A stretch of 64,000 nt of DNA from the NCBI RefSeq assembly GCF_003429105.1, contig NZ_QVTD01000011.1, positions 1 to 64,000 of the forward strand, read 5' to 3'. Below the pieces are notes generated by a model. It did not search any database and was not told where the DNA came from. It saw nothing but the letters and a program-made list of their open reading frames with translations. A program made the position numbers and the translations under genes. The stretch comes from Peribacillus glennii. GTDB taxonomy: Bacteria > Bacillota > Bacilli > Bacillales > DSM-1321. Positions 27,033 to 36,731 of this stretch are shown here, in pieces; position 1 is the stretch's first letter; each line of letters begins with the position of its first letter.

Positions 27033-27893
27033 TCAACGTGCAGCCTTTCGGAAACCCTCAGAAATAAAATCTGCAATGAATACCAAAATGATATAGCAGA
27101 TCAGCAGTAGGGTGATTTCTGTATAATGAAAATAACTCAGGCTCAGTTTGAACTGCTGCCCGAGGCCTCCTGCACCTACGAATCCCACCACTATGGAGGT
27201 TCTCATGATCACCTCGCCGCGATAGAGAATGTATGTGAGGAATTTCGGCATTACGGCAGGAATAATTCCATAGAAAAGAATCTGGGCATTTGAAGCTCCC
27301 GCAGAAGCCAGATTCCGGATCGGCCTTGCGTCTGTATCCTCGATGACTTCCGCACAAAGCTTTCCGATTATCCCGAAATTATGAAGTGCAAGGGCGATCG
27401 CCCCGGGCAAGATTCCCGGTTTGAAAATAAAAACAATCACCATTGCAAACACGAGTTCCGGAACTGCCCTGGAAAAAATATATAGTCCGCGTATAATGCC
27501 GAATAAAATCCAGTGGTACCACCGTTTTGAGACGGTTAATGTGCCATCGGCAATGGTCCTTGAGGCTGGAATTACTGTCAACATGGCGACTATTGTGGCA
27601 AACCCAAGCGCCATCACACTCATTTGCAAGGTTTCATAGGTGAGCTGGATGGCATTTTTCCAGCTTTCCTTATCAACAAAAGCCGGTTTTTCTTCCTGAA
27701 AACCGAACAGGCCCGAGAAAAACTTCTTGGCATATTCAAGATTCCGTTCGTTAAACAGTTCAAAAAAGTGAGCTCTTTCAATAAATAAAATATGGCCCCA
27801 GGATCCGGCGAGCAGGGCAAAAACCAACAGGATAGAAAAGCTCACAAACGAAAAGCGGCGTTTTTTACGGGGAATTTGAACTTTATTCTTCAT
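27033..27893 (-). CDS. phnE: Phosphonate/oxyanion ABC transporter permease, PhnE type (second)
   Basis: 286 residues, six membrane helices. PhnE motifs: FSRAVPELVFAMVIVFIFKPG, HNFGIIGKLCAEVIEDTD and the EAA-like loop LASAGASNAQILFYGIIPAVMP, with VVGFVGAGGLGQQFKLSLS near the end. The start is ATG at 27893, which overlaps the TGA of the preceding phnE by one base (TGATG), implying translational coupling. It pairs with the other PhnE subunit to form a heterodimeric channel. Confidence 0.92.
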   Translation of the reverse strand: MKNKVQIPRKKRRFSFVSFSILLVFALLAGSWGHILFIERAHFFELFNERNLEYAKKFFSGLFGFQEEKPAFVDKESWKNAIQLTYETLQMSVMALGFATIVAMLTVIPASRTIADGTLTVSKRWYHWILFGIIRGLYIFSRAVPELVFAMVIVFIFKPGILPGAIALALHNFGIIGKLCAEVIEDTDARPIRNLASAGASNAQILFYGIIPAVMPKFLTYILYRGEVIMRTSIVVGFVGAGGLGQQFKLSLSYFHYTEITLLLICYIILVFIADFISEGFRKAAR

Positions 27894-28693
27894 CACAGCA
27901 CCAGCCGCTTTCGTAAGGAATTGCTCCAGGCATCTATCAGTACGACAATGGCGATCAAAAAGAACAGGAAGGTCCATACCTCATCATAGTTCAGGTCCGA
28001 GAGTGAAAGCTGGATCTGGTAACCGAGCCCCCCCAGGCCGACAAAGCTCATGATCGCCGAAGAGCGGATAGAGCATTCAAAACGGTACATCGTATAGCTG
28101 ATCATATTCGCACGAACAAGGGGCAAATATCCATATAGCAGGCATTGCAGCCTTGATGCACCGGCAGCGCGCAACGCCTGGATAGGTTCTTTCGGGACAT
28201 CATTGATCATATCCGCGAGTATCCTGCCAAGAATCCCTCCGTATGGAATCCCAAGCGCAAAAACGGCGGCATAAGGGGATAACCCAATTACCGCAACAAA
28301 TAACAGGGCCCATACAAGTTCATGAATGGCCCTGATCGTCGCCAAAATCCCTCTGAAAATACCCATTGCAATTACCCGTACTGCGTGTGAAGAAAATAAC
28401 ACGCCAGAACCTAAAATGCCGAATATAAATGCAATGATAAGTGCAACAGTCATGCCTGTTACCGCGTAGACTACCGTCACCCATGAAGATTCTATCGCAA
28501 GCGCGACTATTTCGGGAGAGAGGTCCGGCTTTATCAATCCCTCAAAAATCTGAACGGTCGTAGTCCATCCGCCGGCATGAACCAGGTCCCGGCTCCAAGT
28601 CACAGAAAACAGGCTCCAGATAAAAGCGGCCAGCAGAAGCAGAGTGAGCACGGATCTATTATGCGTCTTAAGCGGAGCAAGGAGTTCTTTCAT
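27893..28693 (-). CDS. phnE: Phosphonate/oxyanion ABC transporter permease, PhnE type (first)
   Basis: 266 residues, about six membrane helices. PhnE features: IRAIHELVWALLFVAVIGLSP, YGGILGRILADMINDVP, the coupling loop LRAAGASRLQCLLYGYLPLVR and SSAIMSFVGLGGLGYQIQLSL. Its ATG overlaps the phnC stop by four bases (ATGA). It is third in the order phnD-phnC-phnE-phnE on the minus strand. Two tandem PhnE subunits are common in such importers. Confidence 0.92.
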   Translation of the reverse strand: MKELLAPLKTHNRSVLTLLLLAAFIWSLFSVTWSRDLVHAGGWTTTVQIFEGLIKPDLSPEIVALAIESSWVTVVYAVTGMTVALIIAFIFGILGSGVLFSSHAVRVIAMGIFRGILATIRAIHELVWALLFVAVIGLSPYAAVFALGIPYGGILGRILADMINDVPKEPIQALRAAGASRLQCLLYGYLPLVRANMISYTMYRFECSIRSSAIMSFVGLGGLGYQIQLSLSDLNYDEVWTFLFFLIAIVVLIDAWSNSLRKRLVL

Positions 28694-29439
28694 TCTTGGC
28701 TCAGCTCCTTTAACGAATAGAGTCCGGTTAAGTGTTCTTTGGTGATATCTTCTGTCGGCAGATCAAAGAAGATTTCGCCATCCCGCAGTGCAACGATTCT
28801 TGAAAAATACTTCTTCGCATATTCCACGGAATGCAGGCTCATTACCAGGGTCTGTTTTTCTTCTGCAACAAGCTTTGTGAGCATTTCCAGGATATCCTCT
28901 GCCCTGGCAGGGTCCAAAGAAGCCACAGGTTCATCAGCCAGGATCACCTCGGGATTTTGTACGAGAAGCCGGGCCATGGCGACCCGCTGCTGTTCGCCCC
29001 CTGACATCCTTGACGTTTGGTCATGCATTTTATCGAGAAGGCCAACCCGCTGTAACGCATTCGCAGCTGCTTGTTTATCCTGCGGAACAAATAATGAGAG
29101 CATGGATTTGAAAAAACCCCACTCTCCCAATCTGCCTGCAAGGACGTTATGGATGGCCGGAAGAGCGGGAACAAGATCAAATTGCTGGCGGATTACACCG
29201 ATTTTGTTTGCCAGTTCCCTGCGGTTTTTATATTGCTGGATTGGCTTTCCGTCTAATAGATATATCCCTGTATCCGGAGGTATGGATCCCGCCAGAATAT
29301 TGAGCAGCGTGGATTTTCCCGCGCCGCTCGGGCCGATAAGAGCGACCGTTTCGCCTTTCTTTATATCAAAAGAAAGGGAAGATATTGCTATCTTCCGTCC
29401 GAATTGTTTTGATAAGTTATTTATTTCTACAATATGCAT
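28690..29439 (-). CDS. phnC: Phosphonate/oxyanion ABC transporter ATPase, PhnC type
   Basis: 249 residues: Walker A GPSGAGKST near 37, Q-loop IRQQFDLVPALP, signature RMSGGEQQRVAMARLL, Walker B VILADEPVASLDP and MSLHSVEYA at the switch. This is the PhnC subfamily by the NVLAGRLG and VASLDPA segments. The second of two adjacent starts (ATG at 29439, not GTG at 29442) is six bases from AGGTGA. It energises the import of the ligand bound by the neighbouring lipoprotein. Confidence 0.93.
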   Translation of the reverse strand: MHIVEINNLSKQFGRKIAISSLSFDIKKGETVALIGPSGAGKSTLLNILAGSIPPDTGIYLLDGKPIQQYKNRRELANKIGVIRQQFDLVPALPAIHNVLAGRLGEWGFFKSMLSLFVPQDKQAAANALQRVGLLDKMHDQTSRMSGGEQQRVAMARLLVQNPEVILADEPVASLDPARAEDILEMLTKLVAEEKQTLVMSLHSVEYAKKYFSRIVALRDGEIFFDLPTEDITKEHLTGLYSLKELSQE

Positions 29440-29452
29440 CACAAATCACCTG

Positions 29453-30373
29453 CTATTTGATGATCCCGAGGTCTTTTGCCACTTGTTCGATCGTTTTATA
29501 GTTTTCATTTTTTGTTTCGATGAATGAGTCTGTCTGGAACAAGCTGAGGAATTCTTTCAGGTCCTGGTCATCTTTGTCGATGTCAAGGATTGCCTTTTTC
29601 ATACTGTCCCCTGTTCCGTTTCCAAACTTATCGTCCACATTGTTGATGATCCAATGGTAATCATAGTAGGAAGGGGTTTTATAGACGACTTTTACTTTAT
29701 TCAGATCGACTTTTTTCTCGGCGACAGCCGCTTCCCACACGGCTTCATTCAATACGCCGGCTTTAAAGGAGCCGGATTCTACAAGCTTATAAGTCTTATC
29801 ATGTGAGCCCGAATAGCTTGGGTCTCCATCGAAATCCTTGTCCGGATCGATTCCGGCTTCTTTCAGGTAGTAGCGCGGCATCAAGTGGCCGGACGTAGAG
29901 CTTTCGCTTCCGAAGGTAAAATTAACGCCTTGTAAGTCCTCTAATTTATCTGCCTTTACGCTCGTTTGGGCAATAAAGATTGAATGGAATTCCTTGTCGC
30001 GGGGACGTTGGGCAAAAGCTTCTGCCTCTGGGACAAGATTGCGCGCCTGAACGCCGGTCAACCCGCCAAACCAGGCCATGTCAATTTCACCGCGCTCGAA
30101 TGCTGTCACAAGTGCAGCGTAATCGACTGACGGAACATACTCGACTTTCATGCCTGTTTCTTTGCCTAAATGTTTAGCAAGAACGTCCATGCTTCTGCTT
30201 AAATCAGCAGCATTCTGGTCAGGCAAGGCACCGATCTTAAAGACTTCATCTGTTTTATTTCCCGATTTTTTCGCTTCCTCTTTTGGCTCTTCATTTGCTG
30301 CGCATCCGGTAACTAGCGCAAAAATGATCAAAAGGCTAAATAACGCCATAAGTTTTTTCTGCAAAATTCTCAT
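29453..30373 (-). CDS. phnD: PhnD-family substrate-binding lipoprotein (phosphonate, phosphite or selenate)
   Basis: 306 residues. The signal peptide ends in the lipobox VTGC near residue 24. The mature protein is a PhnD-type periplasmic-binding fold, with FKIGALPDQNAADLSRSMDV, GMKVEYVPSVDYAALVTAFE, IDMAWFGGLTGVQARNLVPE and REF-like DKEFHSIFIAQ. The ALPDQN, DMAWFGG and GVQAR segments recall the binding proteins annotated as putative selenate transporters more than classical E. coli PhnD. Substrate therefore is not fixed by sequence. First gene of the operon; no C-P lyase genes are adjacent. Confidence 0.88.
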   Translation of the reverse strand: MRILQKKLMALFSLLIIFALVTGCAANEEPKEEAKKSGNKTDEVFKIGALPDQNAADLSRSMDVLAKHLGKETGMKVEYVPSVDYAALVTAFERGEIDMAWFGGLTGVQARNLVPEAEAFAQRPRDKEFHSIFIAQTSVKADKLEDLQGVNFTFGSESSTSGHLMPRYYLKEAGIDPDKDFDGDPSYSGSHDKTYKLVESGSFKAGVLNEAVWEAAVAEKKVDLNKVKVVYKTPSYYDYHWIINNVDDKFGNGTGDSMKKAILDIDKDDQDLKEFLSLFQTDSFIETKNENYKTIEQVAKDLGIIK

Positions 30374-30550
30374 CTCTTTCTAATAAATTTTAGTTGACTA
30401 TTAAATTTTACACGTTTTACTTTAATTTACAAATGATTCGATTACTTATTCGAGGATATGTTCCTGCATCAGCGTTTGAAAGGATGCTGAGCCGTGAAAT
30501 CTTTCAGTAATTTATGTAGAATGAGACAAAAAAGAGTGGAGGAAAACGAG

Positions 30551-31216
30551 GTGTGTGGCAGATATAATCTTTTTTCCGAGTTAAAGACGATAGCTGAAAG
30601 ATTTCAGCTAATGAACAGTGAAGTGTCGGAATTGGTCCCCCGCTACAATATAGCCCCTGGTCAGGATATTATGGCCGTACGGTCTGATAAAAACGGGAAC
30701 CATGCTTTCTTCCCTCGTTGGGGTCTGGTTCCTACGTGGGCCAAGGATCCGAAAATCGGTTATAAAATGATTAATGCACGGGCAGAAACCTTGCACGAAA
30801 AGCCGACTTTTAAAAGGCTGTTAAGCAGGAAACGATGTTTGATCGTTGCAGATGGTTTTTACGAATGGAAAAAAGAGAAGAATGGAAAACAGCCTTATCA
30901 TATTCACTTGGATGACCGTTCCCCATTTGGTTTTGCGGGTCTGTGGGATGAATGGGAGAATCAGGGGGAAGTGATTCATACGTGTACGATCATCACGACC
31001 GAGGCCAATGAACTGATGAGAGATATCCACCATCGTATGCCGGTGATCCTTACAAGAGATTCAGAGGAAGCGTGGCTGGATCAAGCTGATTTATCCATGA
31101 CTGACTTAACTGAATTATTGGTTGCATATGATCCTAACGCAATGTTTGCCTACCCGATCTCGACGTTTGTCAATAATTCCAGAAATGAAGGGAAGGATAT
31201 CCTTAATTCTTTATAG
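30551..31216 (+). CDS. SOS response-associated peptidase family (SRAP/HMCES, YedK-like)
   Basis: 221 residues. SRAP proteins crosslink to abasic sites in single-stranded DNA through Cys2, protecting them. The GTG at 30551 gives MCGRYNLFSE, placing the catalytic cysteine right after the initiator Met as required, and GGAGG lies eight bases upstream; the longer frame from 30494 would bury the Cys and is rejected. Other signatures: PRYNIAPGQD, FPRWGLVPTWAKDP, INARAETLHEKPTFKR, GFYEWKK and HHRMPVIL. It is convergent with the Mpg glycosylase gene, so two DNA-repair genes share this locus. Confidence 0.95.
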   Translation: MCGRYNLFSELKTIAERFQLMNSEVSELVPRYNIAPGQDIMAVRSDKNGNHAFFPRWGLVPTWAKDPKIGYKMINARAETLHEKPTFKRLLSRKRCLIVADGFYEWKKEKNGKQPYHIHLDDRSPFGFAGLWDEWENQGEVIHTCTIITTEANELMRDIHHRMPVILTRDSEEAWLDQADLSMTDLTELLVAYDPNAMFAYPISTFVNNSRNEGKDILNSL

Positions 31217-31232
31217 GGACCGGCAACACCTT

Positions 31233-31835
31233 CTAACGGGAAACAAAAGGGCTGTCCTGGGTCCAAAATCTCCAGGGGTAGTCTTTTGCTTCCCCGGAAT
31301 TTTGTATGCCGATGCGGGGGCCGGAAGATATCTTTTCTGGCTTTTTTCCCGCTGTGATCCATAAAGGCGGCTCCGTGAATGAATGCCCGTAATCCGCCAT
31401 GGAAATACCGAGTGCCTTCGTAAGTTTGCCTGGGCCGCTCGTCAATTTGCGAAGTTCAGTAGTGCCCCGCCTTTCCTGCATCAACGGGATGCCATGGCAC
31501 GGTTCGACTGCCCTGATCAGTACTGCCTCAGGTTTTTCTTTTTGTGCGCTTACCACATTGACCAGTGTATGGGTGTGCATTACATACGTGTAGACGAGCC
31601 CGGCTTCCCCGAACATGACCTCTGTCCTGTTTGTCCGCCTGTTGCCATAGCTATGGGCCGCACGGTCTTCGGGCCCGATATACGCTTCGGTTTCCACGAT
31701 AAAACCTGATGCCGTTCCTTCCGGCGTTTGTTTTATCAGCAGGCAGCCAAGCAGGGCGCGGGCGAGTTCCAGGGTCGGAACCTGGAAGAATTCCCTTGGC
31801 TTTGGCAAGCCGATTTTTTCCTTATCGTTAAGCAT
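31233..31835 (-). CDS. 3-methyladenine DNA glycosylase, Mpg/AAG family
   Basis: 200 residues of the eukaryotic-type alkyladenine glycosylase fold: ARALLGCLLIKQT, FIVETEAYIGPEDRAAHSYG with the catalytic Glu, MFGEAGLVYTYVMH, LIRAVEP and SGPGKLTKALGI. It excises alkylated purines such as 3-methyladenine and hypoxanthine in base-excision repair (YxlJ in B. subtilis). ATG start nine bases after GGGAGG. It lies tail to tail with the SRAP gene, 16 nt apart. Confidence 0.94.
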   Translation of the reverse strand: MLNDKEKIGLPKPREFFQVPTLELARALLGCLLIKQTPEGTASGFIVETEAYIGPEDRAAHSYGNRRTNRTEVMFGEAGLVYTYVMHTHTLVNVVSAQKEKPEAVLIRAVEPCHGIPLMQERRGTTELRKLTSGPGKLTKALGISMADYGHSFTEPPLWITAGKKPEKISSGPRIGIQNSGEAKDYPWRFWTQDSPFVSR

Positions 31836-32064
31836 GGGGATCGTCCTCCCTTATGATTGCGTTTTTATTTAAGCTGAAATAAACATTAATTTGTCCAAAA
31901 TAAAAATAATGTAGCCATTTTATATGATGATTTGTTTAAAATAAAATAGTGCAACTACCACATCATTTATCCGGATTGATTTATCCCTAAACCCGGCAGA
32001 TTTTGTGCTTTCTTGCTTATTTCCTCTATAATGGGGAAGAAATAAGGTCGGGATGTGAAAAAGA

Positions 32065-32871
32065 ATGAAAAATATTGGATTTATCGGCTGCGGGAAAATG
32101 GGGCAGGCGATGATTGAAGGAATGCTCGGGTCCAAAACGGTAAACCGCGGGCAAATCATGTTCAGTACAAGCCGGATGGAAACCTTGGCTGCAATCGAAA
32201 AGAAGCTCGATGTTAAAGGGACATTACATAACCAGGATGTAGCCCGTTTCGCTGACTTTCTTTTTTTGGCAGTAAAACCGCATTTGCATAGCCTTGTTAT
32301 AAATGAAATTAGGGATGATATCAAGGAAGATGCAGTTATTATCACTATCGCCGCAGGAATTGCTACACAAACGGTTGAAAATGCTTTTGGAAAACCAGTC
32401 AAGGTAGTCAGGACGATGCCCAATACGCCGTCTCTTGTCAGAGAAGGCATGACCGCGGTGTCCATGAATTCTGCTGTTTCCGGGCAGGATGTAGAAGAAG
32501 TCCTAAAATTGCTAAACAGCTTTGGGAAGACCGAATTAATTGGCGAGGAGCTGATGGATACTGTTCCTGCGATAAGCGGGTCATCCCCGGCTTATGTCTA
32601 TATGTTCATCGAAGCTCTTGCCGACGGCGGTGTAAGGGACGGCATTCCCAGGGAAAAGGCATATAAAATGGCTGCTCAAGCCGTTTTGGGTGCAGCAAAA
32701 ATGGTGCTGGAAACGGGAATTCATCCAGGCGCACTTAAGGATGCTGTCTGTACTCCAGGTGGTTCTACCATTGAAGCGGTCGCTGAACTCGAAGCGAATC
32801 ATTTTCGATCTGCTGTACTGAATGCTATGAAAGTGTGTACCAATAAAAGCAAAGCGCTCGCCCAAAAATAA
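32065..32871 (+). CDS. proC: Pyrroline-5-carboxylate reductase
   Basis: 268 residues. N-terminal Rossmann motif GFIGCGKMGQAMIEGML for NADPH, FLFLAVKPHLH, the conserved VVRTMPNTPSLVREGMTAV and, in the dimerisation domain, SGSSPAYVYMFIEALADGGV and DAVCTPGGSTIEAV. It performs the last step of proline biosynthesis. B. subtilis has three such enzymes (ProG, ProH, ProI) and I cannot say which one this represents. ATG start; monocistronic with a long bidirectional terminator. Confidence 0.95.
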   Translation: MKNIGFIGCGKMGQAMIEGMLGSKTVNRGQIMFSTSRMETLAAIEKKLDVKGTLHNQDVARFADFLFLAVKPHLHSLVINEIRDDIKEDAVIITIAAGIATQTVENAFGKPVKVVRTMPNTPSLVREGMTAVSMNSAVSGQDVEEVLKLLNSFGKTELIGEELMDTVPAISGSSPAYVYMFIEALADGGVRDGIPREKAYKMAAQAVLGAAKMVLETGIHPGALKDAVCTPGGSTIEAVAELEANHFRSAVLNAMKVCTNKSKALAQK

Positions 32872-32875
32872 CAGG

Positions 32876-32920
32876 AAAAAGAACAGCATTCGCCCAAGAA
32901 GGACGAATGCTGTTCTTTTT
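32876..32920. terminator. Bidirectional terminator between proC and the RND gene
   Basis: AAAAAGAACAGCATTCG and its exact complement, separated by about 11 nt, with A and T runs at both ends. Confidence 0.92.
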
Positions 32921-32931
32921 TTCTTATTGCA

Positions 32932-35900
32932 TCAACCTGCGATATCGATGTTTCCTTTTTCCTCTTTTGCAAGTCGTTGCTTCTTTGATTTCTTAAAATG
33001 AAGCAGTTCATATACGACGGGAATAACAACAAGTGTTAATAAGGTAGCAGCACTCAGTCCGCCGATGACGACTACTGCCAGGCTTGCAGAAACAAGGTTT
33101 GCTGTTTCGGTTTCTTTAAACAATAACGGAAGCATGGCGCATATTGTTGCTACCGCTGTCATTAATATCGGGCGCATCCTGGTCGTGGCTGCTTCGACAA
33201 TGGCATCCCGGATAATCATGGTCTGTTCGTTATGCTTCGTACGGTCGAGCAATACGATGGCATTTGTTACCACAATTCCAATCAGCATGAGCGCACCGAG
33301 CAGGGCTGTCGGATCCACAGAAATTCGGCTGATAAGCAGCGCTGTCACAGCTCCGATTGCTGCCAATGGCAAAGAGCAAAGAATGGCGATTGGAGCACGG
33401 AATGTCTTGAAGGTGATCACCATTATTAAGAAAACAAGCCCGATGGAGATCAGCATGGTCATAAACATGTCGGCGAAATCACTGGCCTGGTCAACGCTTG
33501 CCCCGCCGACGAGGACCTCTACATCTTTTGGAATTTCAATCCCTTTATCCGTCTTATCCCCAAAAACCTCTTTTTTAATATCTGCTGAGATTTCCGATAA
33601 TTTCTTTGGATCGACATTGGCGGTTACGCGGATGTATTGTTCTCCGTCCTTATGGAAGGCGCTTGTTGTTTTTTCTTCCATTTTCACTTCAGCCAATTTA
33701 GAGAGTGGCACCAATTCTGCTGCAGACATGACAGGGATTTGTTCTATGTCTGACTGGGATTTTGGATTCAGGGCAGGCTCCAATAACACCGTTGTTTGCT
33801 GTCCTTCCAGAGAAATGGAACCAATGGGAGTTTGATTCAACATGACTCCCATCTGCTGTGCTACCTGCTGGGTTTTTGCCTCGGCGGGGTCTACCACTAA
33901 TGAATAGACTGTTTTCTTTTCATCCTGGTTTGTAACGACCGTTTCAATCCCTTTAATGTCTTGAATGGTTGACTTCACTTTATCTGCTGTTTTTTCAAGT
34001 TTCTCAAAATCTTCACCGACTATATCGATGGTAATGGCAGTAGCCGAACCTCCCCACATGGATGCAGGGCCGACTTTTAAAGTGGCATCGGAGAAATTCT
34101 TCTCTTGGGACTCTATGGCCTTAATGAATTTATCTTCGTTAGCTCCGTCTTTCAGCAACACCATGAACATAGTCTGTGTAGGAGGGCGGACATCCCCATA
34201 TTTTATCGCATCCGGAGAATTCCCTAGTTGGGTGTACACATATTTGGCCTGGGCCTGCTTAAGGGCGAATTTTTCCAGTTCAAGTGTGCTTTCCTTTACC
34301 TGATCCAGTGGAGTATCGCTGGGATAGCTTAATGTTATATCGATAAAATCAGATTTCGCTTTACTGATTGTTCCTTTTGGCATTGTAAAATAGGCACCGA
34401 TGGAACCAAAAAAAAGTAAAAGTGAAAGGGTCAATATGATCCATTTATGATTCAGCGACCAGGTTAAAAATTTGCTAAAGCGCATAGATGGCTTATGTTC
34501 AGCCAATTTAGCATTTTTCAATAACCCTGCGCTCATAAGCGGAACAACCGTCAAGGCAACGATTAATGATGCGAGCAGTGAATAGGTGATCGTGAGTGCG
34601 AATGGCAATACAAGTTCTTGCAATCCTCCGTTTACCAGACCAAGCGGAAGGAATACGGCGACAGTCGTTAGTGTAGATGACGTAATAGCTGCTCCAACTT
34701 CTTTTGTGGCTTCCATGATCAGGCCGATGGAAAACTTTTCGGTTTGCATTTTACGGAATATGTTTTCGATGACTACGATACTGTCATCCACCAAGCGGCC
34801 GACGGCAACAGCCACGCCACCCAGCGTAAGGATGTTTAATGTTACCCCAGATTGGGATAGCAAGAATAATGTAAAACACAGGGATAATGGAATGGAAACG
34901 ATCGTAATGAATGTTGACCGGATATTGCGCAAGAAAACCATGATTATGATGGTTGCGAATAATGCACCGAGCAATACCTCTTTTATCATACTGTGTACGG
35001 AATCCTCAACCATATCGGCCGATGCCAATATCACCGTGGCCTCCGCATTATTGTATTTTTTATTAATCTCTTTTGTCGCTTCTCTTACCTTCTTCGTAAG
35101 GCTTACTGCATTTGAATTGCTTTCTTTAGTGACACTGAACAGTAACCCGTCCTCTCCGTTAATACGGGTTAAATTATTTTCGGGTTTCTTCAGTTCAATG
35201 GTTGATATATCGGTAAGCTTAACTTTCGGTGTAACCTGCAGCTGCTTTAATTCATCCAACGTCTTAATGTCGCCCACAACTTTAATGCTGGCGGTTTTTC
35301 CTTCAATCGTTTTTTCCCCGACAGACATTGCCATATTCTGGCCCTGTAAAACCGTCATGGCATTTTCTACTGAGACCTGTTTGCCCGCCATTTTTTTATT
35401 GTCGAGATCCACCGAGATGTAAGAATCCACTTTTCCATAGGTCTGTACGTTTGACACACCCTTAATGTCCTCGAAATAAGGGGCTAATTTCTCATTGGCA
35501 AAATCAAGATTATGCGGTGTTACCCCATCCTTAAAGGTGATGGCCACATTTGCAATTGGAATCATTGTTGTGTTTAATTGCACAACATTAGGTTTCGCTG
35601 CACTTTCAGGCAGTTTGATTTGGGCTAGAGCATCTTCTATTTCTTGTTTTGCTTCTTTTTTGTTCGTTTTCGATTCAAGATGAATATCCACCATGGAGTA
35701 CCCATCACCAGTTGTTGAAAAAATATTGATTTTTCCATTTACAGTAGAAATGGCGTCTTCAATAGGATTCGTTACTTGTTCCTCCATCGTATTTGAGTCC
35801 ATACCCTGGCCCATCGTTACAATGGAAATAAACGGCTGGTCTGCGGTAGGCAAAAACTCCATCGGTAAGCGGATATAGCTTATTATTCCGATGGTCAATA

Positions 35901-35964
35901 CCAGCACGGACATAAGTGATACCGCTGCTTTGTTCTTAAAAGCCCAATTTGTAAACCAAGACAT
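32932..35964 (-). CDS. RND-family efflux transporter, AcrB/SwrC-like
   Basis: A 1010-residue RND pump with twelve membrane helices and two large extracellular loops. Motifs: N-terminal LPMEFLPTADQPFISIVT, the helix-4 segment GGVAVAVGRLVDDSIVVIENIF with the proton-relay acidic pair, and a mirrored RMRPILMTAVATICAMLP in the second half. The Gram-positive counterpart is SwrC/YerP (1065 aa), which exports surfactin and confers biocide tolerance. No membrane-fusion partner is adjacent, as expected for Gram-positives. The actual substrate is unknown. Confidence 0.93.
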   Translation of the reverse strand: MSWFTNWAFKNKAAVSLMSVLVLTIGIISYIRLPMEFLPTADQPFISIVTMGQGMDSNTMEEQVTNPIEDAISTVNGKINIFSTTGDGYSMVDIHLESKTNKKEAKQEIEDALAQIKLPESAAKPNVVQLNTTMIPIANVAITFKDGVTPHNLDFANEKLAPYFEDIKGVSNVQTYGKVDSYISVDLDNKKMAGKQVSVENAMTVLQGQNMAMSVGEKTIEGKTASIKVVGDIKTLDELKQLQVTPKVKLTDISTIELKKPENNLTRINGEDGLLFSVTKESNSNAVSLTKKVREATKEINKKYNNAEATVILASADMVEDSVHSMIKEVLLGALFATIIIMVFLRNIRSTFITIVSIPLSLCFTLFLLSQSGVTLNILTLGGVAVAVGRLVDDSIVVIENIFRKMQTEKFSIGLIMEATKEVGAAITSSTLTTVAVFLPLGLVNGGLQELVLPFALTITYSLLASLIVALTVVPLMSAGLLKNAKLAEHKPSMRFSKFLTWSLNHKWIILTLSLLLFFGSIGAYFTMPKGTISKAKSDFIDITLSYPSDTPLDQVKESTLELEKFALKQAQAKYVYTQLGNSPDAIKYGDVRPPTQTMFMVLLKDGANEDKFIKAIESQEKNFSDATLKVGPASMWGGSATAITIDIVGEDFEKLEKTADKVKSTIQDIKGIETVVTNQDEKKTVYSLVVDPAEAKTQQVAQQMGVMLNQTPIGSISLEGQQTTVLLEPALNPKSQSDIEQIPVMSAAELVPLSKLAEVKMEEKTTSAFHKDGEQYIRVTANVDPKKLSEISADIKKEVFGDKTDKGIEIPKDVEVLVGGASVDQASDFADMFMTMLISIGLVFLIMVITFKTFRAPIAILCSLPLAAIGAVTALLISRISVDPTALLGALMLIGIVVTNAIVLLDRTKHNEQTMIIRDAIVEAATTRMRPILMTAVATICAMLPLLFKETETANLVSASLAVVVIGGLSAATLLTLVVIPVVYELLHFKKSKKQRLAKEEKGNIDIAG

Positions 35965-36224
35965 TCTTTTTCCCTCGCTCTCTAATTTTCACACAAATCA
36001 AATCATATCATGATTTGTGGGTAAAAATACTCAAAATAAGGGAAAAATATTCCAACAAAATCCGACACTGCTTTTCTATTATCATAAAGTTACTGGGGAG
36101 AAAATACGTCAAGTCAACTTTTTGTAGTTGGATGAAGAATAAAAAAGCTATCCATTCAATAATTTCTAGTGAACGGATAGCATTCATTTAAAGCGATTAT
36201 ATAAAAAGGGAACAAAAGGATGTA

Positions 36225-36345
36225 CTAATGTCTTGTAAACCCGCCCTCCGAATGAATGATTTGCGCGGTGACCCATTCGGCGTCGTCACTTGGCAAAAAG
36301 GCTATGAGCCGGGCTGCATCTCTTGGCTGACTGATCCCTGCCTTT
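36225..36345 (-). pseudogene. C-terminal fragment of a short-chain dehydrogenase
   Basis: On the minus strand the frame ending at 36225 encodes about 40 residues: QPRDAARLIAFLPSDDAEWV followed by TAQIIHSEGGFTRH and a stop. This is the typical C-terminal end of an SDR enzyme (…DIAxxxAFLxSDxAxWVTGQxIHxxGGF). The frame runs into a TGA just upstream and the Rossmann core is absent, so it is a gene relic. Confidence 0.75.
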
Positions 36346-36510
36346 CAATTTGGCCTGGTTATTTGTCTGATTCATTCCGCCAACTCCTTTGGTAGCTTTG
36401 TAAATACAAAAAAACTCCATAAAACCTAGAGAGCCGACAGCGAAAGGTAAAACAATTCCCGATAAATATGTGTAATGATACTCAGGGATCGGACCGATAA
36501 GAGGATGATT
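36286..36510 (-). pseudogene. Remnant of a small membrane protein joined to the SDR relic
   Basis: In another minus-strand frame, codons from about 36510 read NHPLIGPIPEYHYTYLSGIV then LPFAVGSLGFMEFFCIYKAT, a clear hydrophobic helix pair, then a polar stretch with NQTNNQAKLK. It ends at 36286, inside the SDR fragment. No start codon with a ribosome site is visible. The overlap of two unrelated relics points to a deletion junction near 36345. Arms TAAAACCTAGAGAG (36419-36432) and CTCTAGGTTTTA (36535-36546) form an inverted repeat around part of it. Confidence 0.45.
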
Positions 36511-36731
36511 CTAAAAATAAGCTATTAATCCTGTTCTCTAGGTTTTACATTTTTAAAACCAGTAAGAAAACGGACTAGAACTTCATTGTCACCAATCACC
36601 CTTCCAATATATGTTATATTTAAATGTTATTCCCAGTATTCCATTGGTGTCAATAACTATCAAAACAAGGGATATTTGGAATCCTAACGAATTATATAGA
36701 GGGGAGATTTTCTTGGGGGGAGACTTTGAAG

